Shown here in pieces: positions 1-8,231 of a stretch of 32,976 nt of DNA. The notes beneath the pieces were generated by a model. The model was not told the DNA's origin. It ran no database searches and saw nothing but the letters and a program-made list of their open reading frames with translations. Origin of the DNA: Acidimicrobiales bacterium (lineage in GTDB: Bacteria; Actinomycetota; Acidimicrobiia; Acidimicrobiales; SZUA-35); contig JAHDCV010000044.1 of NCBI GenBank assembly GCA_020629695.1, positions 1 to 32,976 of the forward strand, written 5' to 3'. Position 1 is the first letter of the stretch, and every line of letters begins with the position of its first letter. The position numbers were made by a program, and so were the translations under genes.

Positions 1-1440
1 GGGAGCCTCGGCGTCGGCAGTGGTGCCCTCGGTGGTCTCGGCCTCGACCGATGCGGTCTCCTCGGCGGGAGCGTCCCCAGCGACCTCGGCCTCGACGGCC
101 GGGGCCTCGGCCTCGACCGGCGCCTCCTCGGCGGCCGGCTGCTCGGCGGTGTCCTTCTTCGGCTTGTCCTTCTTGGGCTTGCGGTCGTTCGGTCGAGTCC
201 GCTTCCGGTCGCGGCGGGCCTTCTTGGCTTCCGACGGGTCGATGCCGAACAACGCGGCGATCGTCGGCACGCGGTCGGCAACGCGACGCACGGCGTCGAG
301 GAGCTCGGCCGTGGGCTCGGCCGGCGCACCGGCCGGCGTCACGACGCCACGGATCGGCGAGAAGGCGATGGCCTCGACGACCGTGGCATACCGATCCGAT
401 GGCGTGTCGGCGGCCAGAGCCAACGACGCCGCCTCGGCCATCTGGCCAGCGATCTCGGGCGGCAGGGGAGCGCCGGCCTTGACCGGGCGCGAGCTGAGTC
501 GAAGTGCACGAACGGTGCGGCCGATCTCGAGCGCTTTCGAGAGATCGGCGAGCCACTCGTTGTGGTCCGACTCGATCCGCTCGTTCAGGCCGACCTTGAG
601 CTGGTCGGCCATCGCCCGTGACTCGTCGTCCTTGGCATTCGAGTCGGACGCCACGACGACGGAGCGAAGATCACGAAGATCGAGCTCGGCGAGGTCGGCG
701 ATCGCCGCGGTGGCGCGATCCTTCCACTCCGCGGTGTCGAGCTTCGGCCCCACGCTCTCGGCGATCGCGATGACCGGCTTGGCCTCGATCTCGGGCGTGT
801 TGTTCTCCTTGGCCGCCTTGTTCTGCTCGTCGATGGCGGCGCGCACGGCCGGCATCCGACCTCGCAGCCACTGCTCGGCGATCGGGCGGTGCTCCTGCGG
901 CATCTCGGACAGGACGGCGTCGCGGAAGGTACGGCGCGGGCGAAGACGCTTCGGCTTCGGTCGCTGCGGCATGTCGGGCACCCGAGGCCGGCGGGGGCGA
1001 TCGCCACCACGGCCACGTCCCTCGCCATCGCCACGGCCGCCGCCACGGTTCTCACCGTCGCCCCGGCCACGTCCGCCACGGTTGTCCCCGTCGCCACGGC
1101 CTCGGTCACGTCGGCGGCCACGACCCCGGTCGTCTTCCCCGGAGCGGGCACGCTTGGAGACCCGCTCGGTCGAGACGAGTTCGTCGTCGCGCAGTGGCCG
1201 GGAGATCAGCTCGAGCAGATCGTTGCGGCCGGCCTTCTGCTTGGGTGCGGTCACCGACAGCACCTCGATCCCGTCGAGGAGGTTCTCGACCTCGGCCTTG
1301 GCGATGTCGCCGACGGCCGCACCGCTCCACAGGAGCGACCCGTCGAGGGCACCCTTGGGCTGGCGGGCACCGGCCTTTCGCCACGTCCAGGAGCCGTCGT
1401 CGCGGCTGCTGGTGAGTTCGATATCCATGCGGTGGGCCAT
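1..1440 (-). CDS. Hypothetical RG-rich, charged low-complexity protein (3' end outside window)
   Basis: I do not recognise this protein. The frame is open from ATG at 1440 to the window edge, giving at least 480 residues with no stop. Four zones are visible. Residues 1-100 look folded (N-terminus MAHRMDIELTSSRDDGSWTW) and include a short stretch around 'GAAVGDIAKAEVENLLDGIEV' that could be a small barrel. Residues 105-153 are an RG box with repeated RGRGDG/ENRGG units. About 160-400 is a helical, Ala/Glu-rich region. Residues 406-430 are Lys/Arg-rich and 431-480 are Ala/Glu/Pro-rich and strongly acidic. RG boxes commonly bind RNA, so nucleic-acid binding is a reasonable inference, not shown. 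A putative AGG ribosome site lies about 10 bases before the ATG. A long open frame on the opposite strand is a composition shadow. Confidence 0.8.
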   Translation of the reverse strand, partial: MAHRMDIELTSSRDDGSWTWRKAGARQPKGALDGSLLWSGAAVGDIAKAEVENLLDGIEVLSVTAPKQKAGRNDLLELISRPLRDDELVSTERVSKRARSGEDDRGRGRRRDRGRGDGDNRGGRGRGDGENRGGGRGDGEGRGRGGDRPRRPRVPDMPQRPKPKRLRPRRTFRDAVLSEMPQEHRPIAEQWLRGRMPAVRAAIDEQNKAAKENNTPEIEAKPVIAIAESVGPKLDTAEWKDRATAAIADLAELDLRDLRSVVVASDSNAKDDESRAMADQLKVGLNERIESDHNEWLADLSKALEIGRTVRALRLSSRPVKAGAPLPPEIAGQMAEAASLALAADTPSDRYATVVEAIAFSPIRGVVTPAGAPAEPTAELLDAVRRVADRVPTIAALFGIDPSEAKKARRDRKRTRPNDRKPKKDKPKKDTAEQPAAEEAPVEAEAPAVEAEVAGDAPAEETASVEAETTEGTTADAEAP

Positions 1441-1505
1441 GTCGGGACCTCGTCGGTTCGTCGGTTGGGGCACGCCGGCCCGGTTGGCGGGCGAGCCAAC
1501 CTTGA

Positions 1506-1511
1506 AGCCTA
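1506..1511 (-). promoter_or_regulatory. Candidate -10 element (TAGGCT) for the RG-rich protein gene
   Basis: TAGGCT on the minus strand fits TANNNT and lies about 65 bases upstream of the ATG at 1440, in the 108-bp gap after the recombinase gene. No clear -35 is visible. The position implies a leader of roughly 60 bases. Confidence 0.3.
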
Positions 1512-1548
1512 GGCCTGCTCCGTCGAATCGACCCCCGCCGATGTCGGG

Positions 1549-2538
1549 TCAGTCCTCGCTGCGCTGGACCTGGGCGAGGGCGCGGTACGCGTCGTTGCTG
1601 CGGGCCGCGGCGCGGACCTCCCGGGCGGTGGCGTCGACATAGCGCTGCGTCGTCGCGAGCGACTCGTGGCCGAGCAGTCGCTGGAGCTCGGTTCCGCTCG
1701 CACCATTGCGTGCGAGTGAGGTCGCGAAGGTGTGGCGGAGGGCATGGACGAGCGCACCGGCCGGGACCCGCGTGCGGATTCCGGCTTCGCGATAGAGCTG
1801 CTCGACGAGGTATTGGAGCCCGCCCCGTTTCATGCCTTCACCCGAATTGGCGACGAACAGCGGCGCGGTCTGTGCGATCCGGCCCGGGAAGCGTCGAAGT
1901 CGTGACTCGAGGTACTCGGTGATGACCGCCTCGACCTCGGGCTCGAGTGGGATGGTGCGTTCCTTGTTCCCCTTGCCGCGGACCCCGATGACCCGATCGT
2001 CGGCCGGACCGTCGAGCGATCGCATCGTCAGGTCGAGCAGCTCGGACAGGCGGAGACCGCACGTGACGAGAGTGACGATCACCGCGAGATCCCGCTCGGG
2101 CCACGGATTCCGGGCTCCCGTGCGCCCGCGGGCAGCGGCGAGCAGCAATCGTTCGACCGAATCATCGCCGGTGATCGACTTCGGCCGACTCTTCGGCACC
2201 CGCGGCTTCTCGATGGCGGCCATCGGGTTCCCGGGGAGTGTCCCTTCGGCGACGAGGAACGTGAAGAGCTGATTCCACGTCGACCACGTCCGGCTGATCG
2301 TGGCGGCCGACTGGTGGGCGATCCCGGCGAAGGCGTGACGGAGGGTGCGCACGTCGAGCTGATCGAGACGGAGTTCGTCCGCTCGGGTCCCGGTCACCTC
2401 GACGAGTTGCCGGGTGATCGCATCGAAGTCCCGTCGGTAGGCCGCGATCGTGTGCTCCGAATGCTTCTTCGGCCTTCGGGCGAGGAAGAACTCGGCGATA
2501 TGTTCGATGAGCGGGTCCGCAGGAGAAATAACCTGCAT
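1549..2538 (-). CDS. Tyrosine recombinase of the XerC/XerD type
   Basis: A 329-residue site-specific recombinase, close to the usual 300-330 for Xer proteins. Residues about 9-110 form the SAM-like core-binding N-terminal domain ('SEHTIAAYRRDFDAI' is typical). Residues about 125-320 are the catalytic domain with the full active-site set: R163 (GLRLSE), K189 (RGKGNKER), H265 and R268 (HALRHTFAT), H291 (LLGHES) and the nucleophile Y300 (TTQRYVDA). It should be active. In the family this role is resolving chromosome dimers at dif, but phage and island integrases share the fold. No attachment-site repeats, tRNA or phage genes flank it, which favours a housekeeping Xer protein; I cannot choose between XerC and XerD. 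A TACGCT hexamer 7 bases before the ATG suggests leaderless transcription. Confidence 0.93.
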   Translation of the reverse strand: MQVISPADPLIEHIAEFFLARRPKKHSEHTIAAYRRDFDAITRQLVEVTGTRADELRLDQLDVRTLRHAFAGIAHQSAATISRTWSTWNQLFTFLVAEGTLPGNPMAAIEKPRVPKSRPKSITGDDSVERLLLAAARGRTGARNPWPERDLAVIVTLVTCGLRLSELLDLTMRSLDGPADDRVIGVRGKGNKERTIPLEPEVEAVITEYLESRLRRFPGRIAQTAPLFVANSGEGMKRGGLQYLVEQLYREAGIRTRVPAGALVHALRHTFATSLARNGASGTELQRLLGHESLATTQRYVDATAREVRAAARSNDAYRALAQVQRSED

Positions 2539-2545
2539 GTAACGC

Positions 2546-2551
2546 AGCGTA
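2546..2551 (-). promoter_or_regulatory. Candidate leaderless -10 (TACGCT) for the Xer gene
   Basis: TACGCT on the minus strand, then 7 bases (GCGTTAC), then ATG at 2538. There is no Shine-Dalgarno sequence before this start. The spacing matches leaderless promoters known from actinobacteria. Confidence 0.5.
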
Positions 2552-2733
2552 GCAACGCACGCGCGACGCGTGGTCTACGATGCTCACATCGGGCCGGGCG
2601 GTGCCGATGGAATCCTGATCGCCGCGACCGCGCCGATCAGCCAGCGGAGGGGTGCGAGCCGAGTTCGTTCCGGGCGTCCCCGGAGCGGAAGTCCACCCTC
2701 CATGAATCAGACGTAGAAGAGAATCGAACCAAC

Positions 2734-2895
2734 GTGAGTCCCCAGATCCAGTGCCCGTCTTGTGGCATGCGAGCTTCCGCCGGCGATCGCCGGCAATACC
2801 AACCCACTCGAACCGACGACGGGCGCGACGTGCGCACGTGCCGCAACTGCGGCGAGCGATTCGAGCTTCCCCAGACGGCGGCCGCAGCCGCCTGA
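2734..2895 (+). CDS. Small zinc-ribbon protein, 53 residues
   Basis: A short GTG-started frame encoding a tiny soluble protein. Two CxxC knuckles are plain: CPSCG near residue 7 and CRNCG near residue 36, about 27 residues apart, with a basic/polar loop between and an Ala-rich C-terminus. Four cysteines in this arrangement normally bind one zinc ion as a zinc ribbon. The role is unknown; small ribbons of this kind often contact nucleic acids or larger complexes. A purine-rich stretch (AGAAGAG, from about 2716) lies upstream at a long but possible ribosome-site distance. It sits alone between the divergent recombinase gene and the DedA gene. The frame stays open upstream to 2314, but only this part has recognisable protein sequence. 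Confidence 0.75.
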   Translation: MSPQIQCPSCGMRASAGDRRQYQPTRTDDGRDVRTCRNCGERFELPQTAAAAA

Positions 2896-2934
2896 TCACG
2901 CCGGCGGCGCCGCGGCGCCGATCCTGCATCCATC

Positions 2935-2940
2935 TAGCCT
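2935..2940 (+). promoter_or_regulatory. Candidate leaderless -10 (TAGCCT) for the DedA gene
   Basis: TAGCCT followed by six bases (GAGCGA) and the GTG start at 2947. No ribosome-binding site is present at the right distance, in keeping with a leaderless mRNA. Confidence 0.5.
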
Positions 2941-2946
2941 GAGCGA

Positions 2947-3546
2947 GTGCTGACCTCGCTTCTCGAGTGGCTCGAGTCGATCTCGTCGAGCTCTGGCTTC
3001 TACCCGGTGATCTTCGCGATCGCCCTGCTCGACTCGGTCGTGCCCGTGGTGCCGTCGGAGACGACGGTGATCCTCGGCGGCATCGCGGCCGGGCAGCAAC
3101 ATCTGTCGTTGCCGCTCGTGATCGGCCTCGGCGCCACGGGCGCCGCCGTCGGCGACAACATCGCCTACTGGCTCGGGCGCCGGGCCGGAGGGCGCCTCCA
3201 GCGGACGTTGTTCCGATCGGACAAGGCCAAGGCCCGCCTCGCCTGGGCAGCCGAGCAGCTCGAGAAACGTGGTGGCCTGCTGCTCGTCACCGCTCGGTTC
3301 GTCCCCGGTGGCCGGACGGCCATCACCATCTCGTCCGGGCTCACCCGGCAGCCGTATCGACGGTTCATCCTGTTCGATGCTCTCGCCTGTGTGCTGTGGG
3401 CGAGCTACGCCGCGATCCTGGGCTTCGTCGCCGGCGACCGGTTCAAGGACGATCACACGACCGCGTTCCTCGTGGCCTTCGGCGCGGCCTTGTCCGTCAC
3501 CGCGCTCATCGAGCTCGTGCGCTGGCTGCGAGAACGACGAGGGTGA
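2947..3546 (+). CDS. DedA/VTT-domain membrane protein
   Basis: A 199-residue integral membrane protein of the DedA (SNARE-associated, VTT) family, whose members act in flipping or partitioning of phospholipids and undecaprenyl phosphate carriers. Seen here: the re-entrant segment 'DSVVPVVPSETT' with P33, P36 and E38; the 'GDNIAYWLGRRAGG' segment at about 69-82; and the family motif 'RFVPGGRT' with R117, P120 and R123. Hydrophobic helices follow at about 137-160 and 168-190. Length is normal for the family. The GTG start has a TAGCCT hexamer 6 bases upstream, so it is probably the first base of the transcript. Its stop overlaps the start of the MATE gene by 4 bases (GTGA), so the two are likely translated together. 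The exact lipid substrate cannot be told from sequence. Confidence 0.9.
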   Translation: MLTSLLEWLESISSSSGFYPVIFAIALLDSVVPVVPSETTVILGGIAAGQQHLSLPLVIGLGATGAAVGDNIAYWLGRRAGGRLQRTLFRSDKAKARLAWAAEQLEKRGGLLLVTARFVPGGRTAITISSGLTRQPYRRFILFDALACVLWASYAAILGFVAGDRFKDDHTTAFLVAFGAALSVTALIELVRWLRERRG

Positions 3547-4922
3547 GTCCGTCACCGGTCGGGGTGGTCCCCGAGAGGTCGAGGGTCCGGCGGGCGACCC
3601 GGCTCCGCACCGAGCACGACGTCCCGATCCTCCGCCTCGCCGTGCCCGCACTCGGGACGCTCCTCGCCGAGCCGGTCTACGTGCTCGCCGACACGGCGAT
3701 CGTGGCACGCATCGGGAGCGAGCAGGTCGCCGGTCTCGGCCTCGCTTCGGCCGTCCTGCTCACATGGCACGGCCTGATGATCTTCCTCGCCTATGGCACG
3801 ACCAGCCGGGTGGGCCGCCGACTCGGCGCCGGTGACGACGCCGCCGCGGCGTCGTTCGCGAGGGCGGCGTTGTGGACGGCCGTCCTGCTCGGCCTGGTCG
3901 GCACCGCGTTCGCCGCGCTGATCCCCGAGACCCTGGTCGGTGTGTTCGGCGACGGCGCCTCGGCCGAAGCCCGCGCCGCCGGTGTGCGCTACCTCAGCGT
4001 CTCGGCTGCGGGCATCGTGCCGCTTCTCGTGTCGCTCGTCGGGGGCGGTCTGTTCCACGCTCGCCAGGACGCCCGGACGCCGCTCGTGATCCTCGGCACG
4101 GGCGCGGTGGTGAACCTGGTGCTCGAGATCGTCCTGGTGTTCGGCTTCGGTCAGGGCATCGGGGCGTCTGCGTTGTCGACCGTCGTGACCCAGTGGTTCG
4201 TGGCCGCATGGATGTTGTGGGGTCTGCGTCGATGGTTGGGGCGGGCGCTCGACGGTCGGCCGGCAATCGCCGACCTCGTCGACGTGGTGCGATCCGGAGG
4301 CCCGCTGCTCGTGCGGACGATCGCGATGCGGGTCGCCTTCGGGGGCACCGTGTGGATGGTCGGCCGACGCGGCGATGTCGACCTCGCGGCCCATCAGATC
4401 GCGACCTCGGTCTGGATGACGATGGCGCTGGCGCTCGACGCGATCGCGATCGCCGGCATGGCGTTGACCGCCCGTCTGGTCGGAGAGGGCGACGGGCGGC
4501 GATCGACCGCCGCCGCCGACCGGATGATCGTGCTCGATCTCGTGGTGGCGGTCGTGCTCGGTGCCCTGATTCTCCTCACCGCCGACACGCTCGCCGGCCT
4601 CTTCACCGACGACCCCGCGGTGCAGGCGCTCACCGCCTTCCTGTTCCTCCACGTCGCCGCCCAGATGCCGGCCAACGGCGTGATCTTCGCACTCGACGGC
4701 ATCCTCATCGGCGCCGGCGACCTCGTGATGTTGGGGCGGCTCATGGTGGGCGCCGCTGCGGTGTTCGTGCCCGTCGCGATCGTCGTCACCATGACCGGCG
4801 CCGGTATCGGTTGGATCTGGGGAGCCCTCGCCGTGTTCATGGCGGCCCGTCTCGTCGGGATGACCTGGCGGTATGTCAGCGGCGGCTGGGTGGATGACCC
4901 ACCGGAGGTTTCGACCCCGTGA
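3543..4922 (+). CDS. MATE-family multidrug/toxin exporter
   Basis: A 459-residue membrane antiporter of the MATE family (DinF/NorM-like), which uses Na+ or H+ gradients to expel cationic drugs or metabolites. It shows the two-fold repeat of the family: the first half begins 'LAVPALGTLLAEPVYVLADT', in which 'PVYVLADTAIVARIG' is a family hallmark, and the second half restarts near 'SGGPLLVRTIAMRVAF' with 'LAAHQIATSVWM'. About 12 hydrophobic helices can be traced and the length is typical (440-460). I chose GTG 3543 because it overlaps the DedA stop as GTGA; the same frame runs open much further upstream, but that part is DedA read in the wrong frame. The substrate is unknown. It lies in the same transcription unit as the DedA gene. 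Confidence 0.92.
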   Translation: MSPSPVGVVPERSRVRRATRLRTEHDVPILRLAVPALGTLLAEPVYVLADTAIVARIGSEQVAGLGLASAVLLTWHGLMIFLAYGTTSRVGRRLGAGDDAAAASFARAALWTAVLLGLVGTAFAALIPETLVGVFGDGASAEARAAGVRYLSVSAAGIVPLLVSLVGGGLFHARQDARTPLVILGTGAVVNLVLEIVLVFGFGQGIGASALSTVVTQWFVAAWMLWGLRRWLGRALDGRPAIADLVDVVRSGGPLLVRTIAMRVAFGGTVWMVGRRGDVDLAAHQIATSVWMTMALALDAIAIAGMALTARLVGEGDGRRSTAAADRMIVLDLVVAVVLGALILLTADTLAGLFTDDPAVQALTAFLFLHVAAQMPANGVIFALDGILIGAGDLVMLGRLMVGAAAVFVPVAIVVTMTGAGIGWIWGALAVFMAARLVGMTWRYVSGGWVDDPPEVSTP

Positions 4923-4934
4923 CCTCGCATCTGG

Positions 4935-4940
4935 CAGCAT
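4935..4940 (+). promoter_or_regulatory. Candidate leaderless -10 (CAGCAT) for the CoA-transferase gene
   Basis: CAGCAT followed by 7 bases and the GTG start at 4948, within the 25-bp gap after the MATE gene. It is a weaker match (C for T at the first base), but the same CANNNT form and spacing recur at other starts here. The gene may instead be read through from upstream. Confidence 0.3.
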
Positions 4941-4947
4941 CGCCGGC

Positions 4948-6114
4948 GTGACGTTCCCCCTCAGCGGCCTCCGCGTGCTCGACCTCACCCGGGTCGTGGC
5001 CGGCCCCTTCTCCACCCGCATGCTCGCCGACCTCGGTGCCGACGTCGTGAAGGTCGAGCCACCCGACGGTGACCTCTCACGACTCTGGGGCCAGCGACGA
5101 GGCGCCCAATCCGGCTTCTACGCCCAGCAGAACGCCGGCAAACGCAACATCTCGATCGATCTGAAGGCGCCGGGAGCCGGCGACCTCGTTCTCGAGCTCG
5201 CCGCCGAAGCCGACGTCGTCGTCGAGAACTATCGGCCGGGTGTGCTCGACCGCCTCGGTCTGACCTACGAGGCATTCCGCGGGGCTCGGGACGACATCAT
5301 CCTGTGCTCGATCTCGGGCTTCGGTCGGGGGTCGTCGTGGGAGGGTCGGGCCGCCTTCGCCCCGATCCTCCACGCCGAAGGCGGCCTCATCGGCCGGCAG
5401 CTCCGCCACGACGGTGGCGACGGCACCGATCCGATGTTGTCGATCGCCGACACCAACGCCGCGCTCCACGCCACGATCGCCATCCTCGCCGCGCTCCGAC
5501 TCCGGGACGCCGGTGGGGGCGGACAGCACATCGACATCGCGATGCTCAACACGATGACGGTCACCGATGACTACGCCCACCATGCGCTCGACGGCGAACC
5601 GATCGTGCGACTCGGGGGGATCACATGGCGCACGCCGTTCGGGCATCTGCTCACGTCGGGCAACAACCGTGCCCTCTGGTGGCAGCTGTCGACCGCCGGG
5701 GTCATCGACGACGGTCTCGGTGCCGACGCATCCCTCGAGGACAAGATCCGGGTGCGGGCCGAGAGACTCGAGGCGTTCTTCGATCGTGATCGCGATGCCG
5801 TGATCGCCGATCTCGACGCCGCGAACGTGGCGTGGGGTGACGTGCGGGATCCGATGGAGGTGTTCGACACCGCCGTGGCCGCCGAGCGTCGCCTCTCGAC
5901 CGAGATCGATGATCGAGCGGGGGGTACCCGCCGGGTCGTCGAGTCGCCTTACCACTTCTCCTCGGCCGAGGCCGGGGTCCGTGGGCCCGCCCCGCATCGC
6001 GGCGAACACAACGCAGAGGTCCTCGCCGACTGGCTCGGCGACGACGGCGTCCGACTCGAGGACCTCGCAGCTTCAGGCGTACTCGATGCCGATGAGCCGG
6101 TCGACGCATCGTGA
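4948..6114 (+). CDS. CaiB/BaiF (class III) CoA-transferase
   Basis: A 388-residue cytosolic enzyme that moves CoA between an acyl-CoA and a free acid through an aspartyl-CoA intermediate. The N-terminus is diagnostic: '[20 protein letters not shown]' then '[17 protein letters not shown]'. Also present are '[17 protein letters not shown]', '[16 protein letters not shown]' and 'ISGFGRG'. The likely nucleophile is D168 in '[11 protein letters not shown]', aligned with Asp169 of formyl-CoA transferase, followed by '[10 protein letters not shown]'. Substrate cannot be assigned; the family includes carnitine, bile-acid, oxalate and racemase (AMACR-like) branches. Length fits the shorter 380-400 residue members. 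GTG 4948 is chosen over an in-frame ATG at 4873, which would lie inside the MATE gene. The stop overlaps the coaA start by 4 bases. Confidence 0.92.
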   Translation: MTFPLSGLRVLDLTRVVAGPFSTRMLADLGADVVKVEPPDGDLSRLWGQRRGAQSGFYAQQNAGKRNISIDLKAPGAGDLVLELAAEADVVVENYRPGVLDRLGLTYEAFRGARDDIILCSISGFGRGSSWEGRAAFAPILHAEGGLIGRQLRHDGGDGTDPMLSIADTNAALHATIAILAALRLRDAGGGGQHIDIAMLNTMTVTDDYAHHALDGEPIVRLGGITWRTPFGHLLTSGNNRALWWQLSTAGVIDDGLGADASLEDKIRVRAERLEAFFDRDRDAVIADLDAANVAWGDVRDPMEVFDTAVAAERRLSTEIDDRAGGTRRVVESPYHFSSAEAGVRGPAPHRGEHNAEVLADWLGDDGVRLEDLAASGVLDADEPVDAS

Positions 6115-7043
6115 GCACCGTGAGCCCGTACCACCACTTCTCGGCGGCGGACTGGGGTGAGCTGCGGGCCCACACCCCGCTCCAGCTGTCCGAACAGGAT
6201 CTGGAACGGCTCCGAGGTATCAACGTCGAGCTGAGCCTCGATGAGGTCGCCGAGGTGTTCCTGCCGCTGTCGCGGCTGCTCAACCTCTACGTCAATGCGT
6301 CACAGGAGCTCTACCGGGCGAGCGACACCTTCCTGGGAAAGCTTCCGGCGAAGGTCCCGTTCGTGATCGGCATCGCCGGGTCGGTCGCGGTGGGCAAGTC
6401 CACGGCGGCACGCGTCCTGCAGGCCGTGCTCGATCGTTGGCCGGACCATCCCACGGTCGATCTCGTCACGACCGACGGATTCCTGCTGCCGAACGCCGTG
6501 CTCGACGCTCGCGGATTGATGGAGCGGAAAGGATTCCCCGAGTCGTACGACCGTCGGGCGCTCATCGAGTTCCTGTCGAAGGTGAAATCCGGAGTGCCCG
6601 AGGTGACGGCACCGGTCTACTCCCACCTCGTCTACGACATCGTCGAGGACGAACAGGTCCTGGTCCGCCAACCCGACATCCTGATCGTCGAAGGTCTCAA
6701 CGTGTTGCAGACCGGGGTCGGCGGCGGTGACGTGGATCAGTTCGTGTCGGACTTCTTCGACTTCTCGATCTACGTCGATGCCGAGACCGAGCACATCCGG
6801 CGCTGGTACGTGGAGCGCTTCTTCACGCTCCGGCGCACGGCGTTCGCCGACCCCCAGTCGTTCTTCCACCGGTTCGCTTCGCTGAGCGATGCCGAAGCCG
6901 AGGAGACGGCGACCGGGATCTGGCGGGCGATCAACGAGGTCAACCTCGTCGAGAACATCCTTCCGACCCGGAGCCGGGCGGACCTCATCATCACCAAGGG
7001 CGCCGATCACCGGGTGACCGACGTGAGGCTCCGCAGGCTCTGA
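6111..7043 (+). CDS. coaA: Type I pantothenate kinase
   Basis: Phosphorylates pantothenate with ATP, the first and rate-setting step of coenzyme A synthesis, in the cytosol. At 310 residues it matches bacterial CoaA (about 310-320). Visible are the N-terminal '[15 protein letters not shown]', the '[12 protein letters not shown]' segment, the Walker A loop '[12 protein letters not shown]' (K96, S97), '[13 protein letters not shown]', 'RKGFPESYD', '[10 protein letters not shown]' and '[12 protein letters not shown]', all typical of the P-loop PanK-I fold. '[15 protein letters not shown]' and '[20 protein letters not shown]' close the protein. Family members are usually feedback-inhibited by CoA; I assume this holds. 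Its GTG start sits on the stop of the CoA-transferase gene (GTGA), so translation is probably coupled. Confidence 0.96.
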   Translation: MSTVSPYHHFSAADWGELRAHTPLQLSEQDLERLRGINVELSLDEVAEVFLPLSRLLNLYVNASQELYRASDTFLGKLPAKVPFVIGIAGSVAVGKSTAARVLQAVLDRWPDHPTVDLVTTDGFLLPNAVLDARGLMERKGFPESYDRRALIEFLSKVKSGVPEVTAPVYSHLVYDIVEDEQVLVRQPDILIVEGLNVLQTGVGGGDVDQFVSDFFDFSIYVDAETEHIRRWYVERFFTLRRTAFADPQSFFHRFASLSDAEAEETATGIWRAINEVNLVENILPTRSRADLIITKGADHRVTDVRLRRL

Positions 7044-7065
7044 CCGGCGCCCGTCGATACCGGTC
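7042..7065 (+). terminator. Possible stem-loop after coaA
   Basis: GACCGG and CCGGTC form a perfect 6-bp inverted repeat with a 12-base loop starting at the coaA stop codon. No T run follows, so it is at best a weak or Rho-aided end signal, or a 3' stabiliser. Confidence 0.3.
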
Positions 7066-7104
7066 GCGACCCGCGGGGGCGGTGAATCGTCCCTGGGGAG
7101 GACC

Positions 7105-7110
7105 TAGCCT
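7105..7110 (+). promoter_or_regulatory. Candidate -10 (TAGCCT) for the DUF808 gene
   Basis: TAGCCT about 33 bases before the ATG at 7143, with a loose -35 (GTGAAT) 17 bases further upstream. The implied leader carries a good ribosome site (GGGAG near 7131), so this would be a conventional leadered transcript. Confidence 0.4.
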
Positions 7111-7142
7111 CGGGCAGGTCGTTCTCGGACGGGAGATGCAAC

Positions 7143-8108
7143 ATGGCTGGTGGTCTGGTCGGACTACTCGATGACGTCGCTGCACTGGCGAAGCTCGCCG
7201 CGGCGTCCATCGACGATGTGGGTGTGGCCGCCGGTCGCGCCTCGATGAAGGCCGCCGGGGTCGTCGTCGACGATGCCGCGGTGACGCCGAAGTACGTGAG
7301 CGGGCTCGCCGCCGAGCGTGAACTCCCGATCATCCGCAAGATCGCCACCGCATCGATGCGGAACAAGCTCGTCTTCATCGTGCCGGTGGTGCTGCTCCTG
7401 AGCGAGTTCCTTCCGTGGATGATCGAGATCCTGCTGCTCTGCGGCGGCACGTTCCTCTGCTACGAGGGCGCTCACAAGGTCATCCATGCCATCAAGAAGG
7501 ACGACCACGATCACGACGAGCCTGCGGTCGTGAAGGGACCCGAGGCGGAGAAGGAGACGGTGGCCGGCGCGATCCGGACCGACTTCATCCTCTCGGCCGA
7601 GATCATGGTGATCTCGCTCAAGTCGATCCTCGAGGACGACGCCGGCTTCATCACCCGAGCGGTCAGCCTCATCGTCGTGGCGATCCTCATCACGATCGCC
7701 GTCTACGGCGTCGTGGCGCTCATCGTGAAGATGGACGACATCGGCCTCCGCCTCGCCGAGCGCGATGACGAGAGCTCGAAGCGTCTCGGTCGCGGTCTCG
7801 TGAACGGCATGCCGAAGTTGCTCACCTTCCTGTCGGTGGTCGGCACCGCCGCGATGCTGTGGGTCGGCGGCCACATCCTGTTGGCGGCTGCGAAGGATCT
7901 GGGTTGGAAGTGGCCGTACGAGACCGTGCACGACTTCGCCCACGCCTTCGACGTCGGTGCGATCGGCGGCTTCCTCGAATGGCTCGCCAACACCGCCGTC
8001 TCGGCCGTGATCGGCCTCGCCGTCGGCTTCGTCGTCGTCACCGTCATCGAGAACCTGCCGTTCGGGCCGGGGAAGAAGGCCGACGAGGCCCACGCCGCCG
8101 CCCACTGA
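7143..8108 (+). CDS. DUF808 family membrane protein
   Basis: A 321-residue inner-membrane protein of the DUF808 (YedI-like) family, function unknown. The start 'MAGGLVGLLDDVAALAKLAA' and the following 'AAGVVVDDAAVTPKYV' are highly typical. Hydrophobic segments lie at about 77-95 and 96-112, 180-200, 220-245 and 275-300. A short charged loop with 'DDHDHDE' (about residues 120-126) follows the second helix and could hold a metal, but that is only a guess. The length (about 300-320) is normal. A GGGAG ribosome site is well placed before the ATG. The gene stands alone, with a stem-loop before it and its own promoter candidate, so it gives no context for a role. Confidence 0.9.
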   Translation: MAGGLVGLLDDVAALAKLAAASIDDVGVAAGRASMKAAGVVVDDAAVTPKYVSGLAAERELPIIRKIATASMRNKLVFIVPVVLLLSEFLPWMIEILLLCGGTFLCYEGAHKVIHAIKKDDHDHDEPAVVKGPEAEKETVAGAIRTDFILSAEIMVISLKSILEDDAGFITRAVSLIVVAILITIAVYGVVALIVKMDDIGLRLAERDDESSKRLGRGLVNGMPKLLTFLSVVGTAAMLWVGGHILLAAAKDLGWKWPYETVHDFAHAFDVGAIGGFLEWLANTAVSAVIGLAVGFVVVTVIENLPFGPGKKADEAHAAAH

Positions 8109-8191
8109 CGCCGGAACTCACGGGGTCAGTCCCGGGGACTCGAAATGCTCCAACCACCCTCGTGGAGGCCGATGGAGACAGACCTGGCCGC

Positions 8192-8197
8192 TACCGT
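8192..8197 (+). promoter_or_regulatory. Candidate -10 (TACCGT) for the glycogen gene cluster
   Basis: TACCGT lies 34 bases before the glgP ATG at 8232, in the 123-bp gap after the DUF808 gene. No clear -35 is seen. The rest of the gap shows only a weak 5-bp hairpin near 8128-8140. Confidence 0.3.
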
Positions 8198-8220
8198 TGC
8201 GGCCGTTCCCCGAACCCGCC

Positions 8221-8226
8221 GAGGAG
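8221..8226 (+). promoter_or_regulatory. Ribosome-binding site that fixes the glgP start
   Basis: GAGGAG is placed 5 bases before ATG 8232 and is one of the best Shine-Dalgarno matches in the window. It argues against the in-frame ATG at 8172. Confidence 0.7.
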
Positions 8227-8231
8227 CCCCC

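Noticed and set aside
20-1642. Long open frame on plus (540 codons) over the RG-rich and recombinase genes
   Set aside because: Low-complexity Ser/Arg/Pro sequence with no family features; it is the complement of two genuine minus-strand frames and arises from third-position GC bias.
1549-2538. Genomic island or prophage around the tyrosine recombinase
   Set aside because: No attachment-site repeats, tRNA, phage or conjugation genes, and no change in composition; neighbours are ordinary.
8145-8231. Earlier in-frame starts for glgP (ATG 8145 or 8172)
   Set aside because: The extension is not family-like, and GAGGAG sits ideally before ATG 8232.
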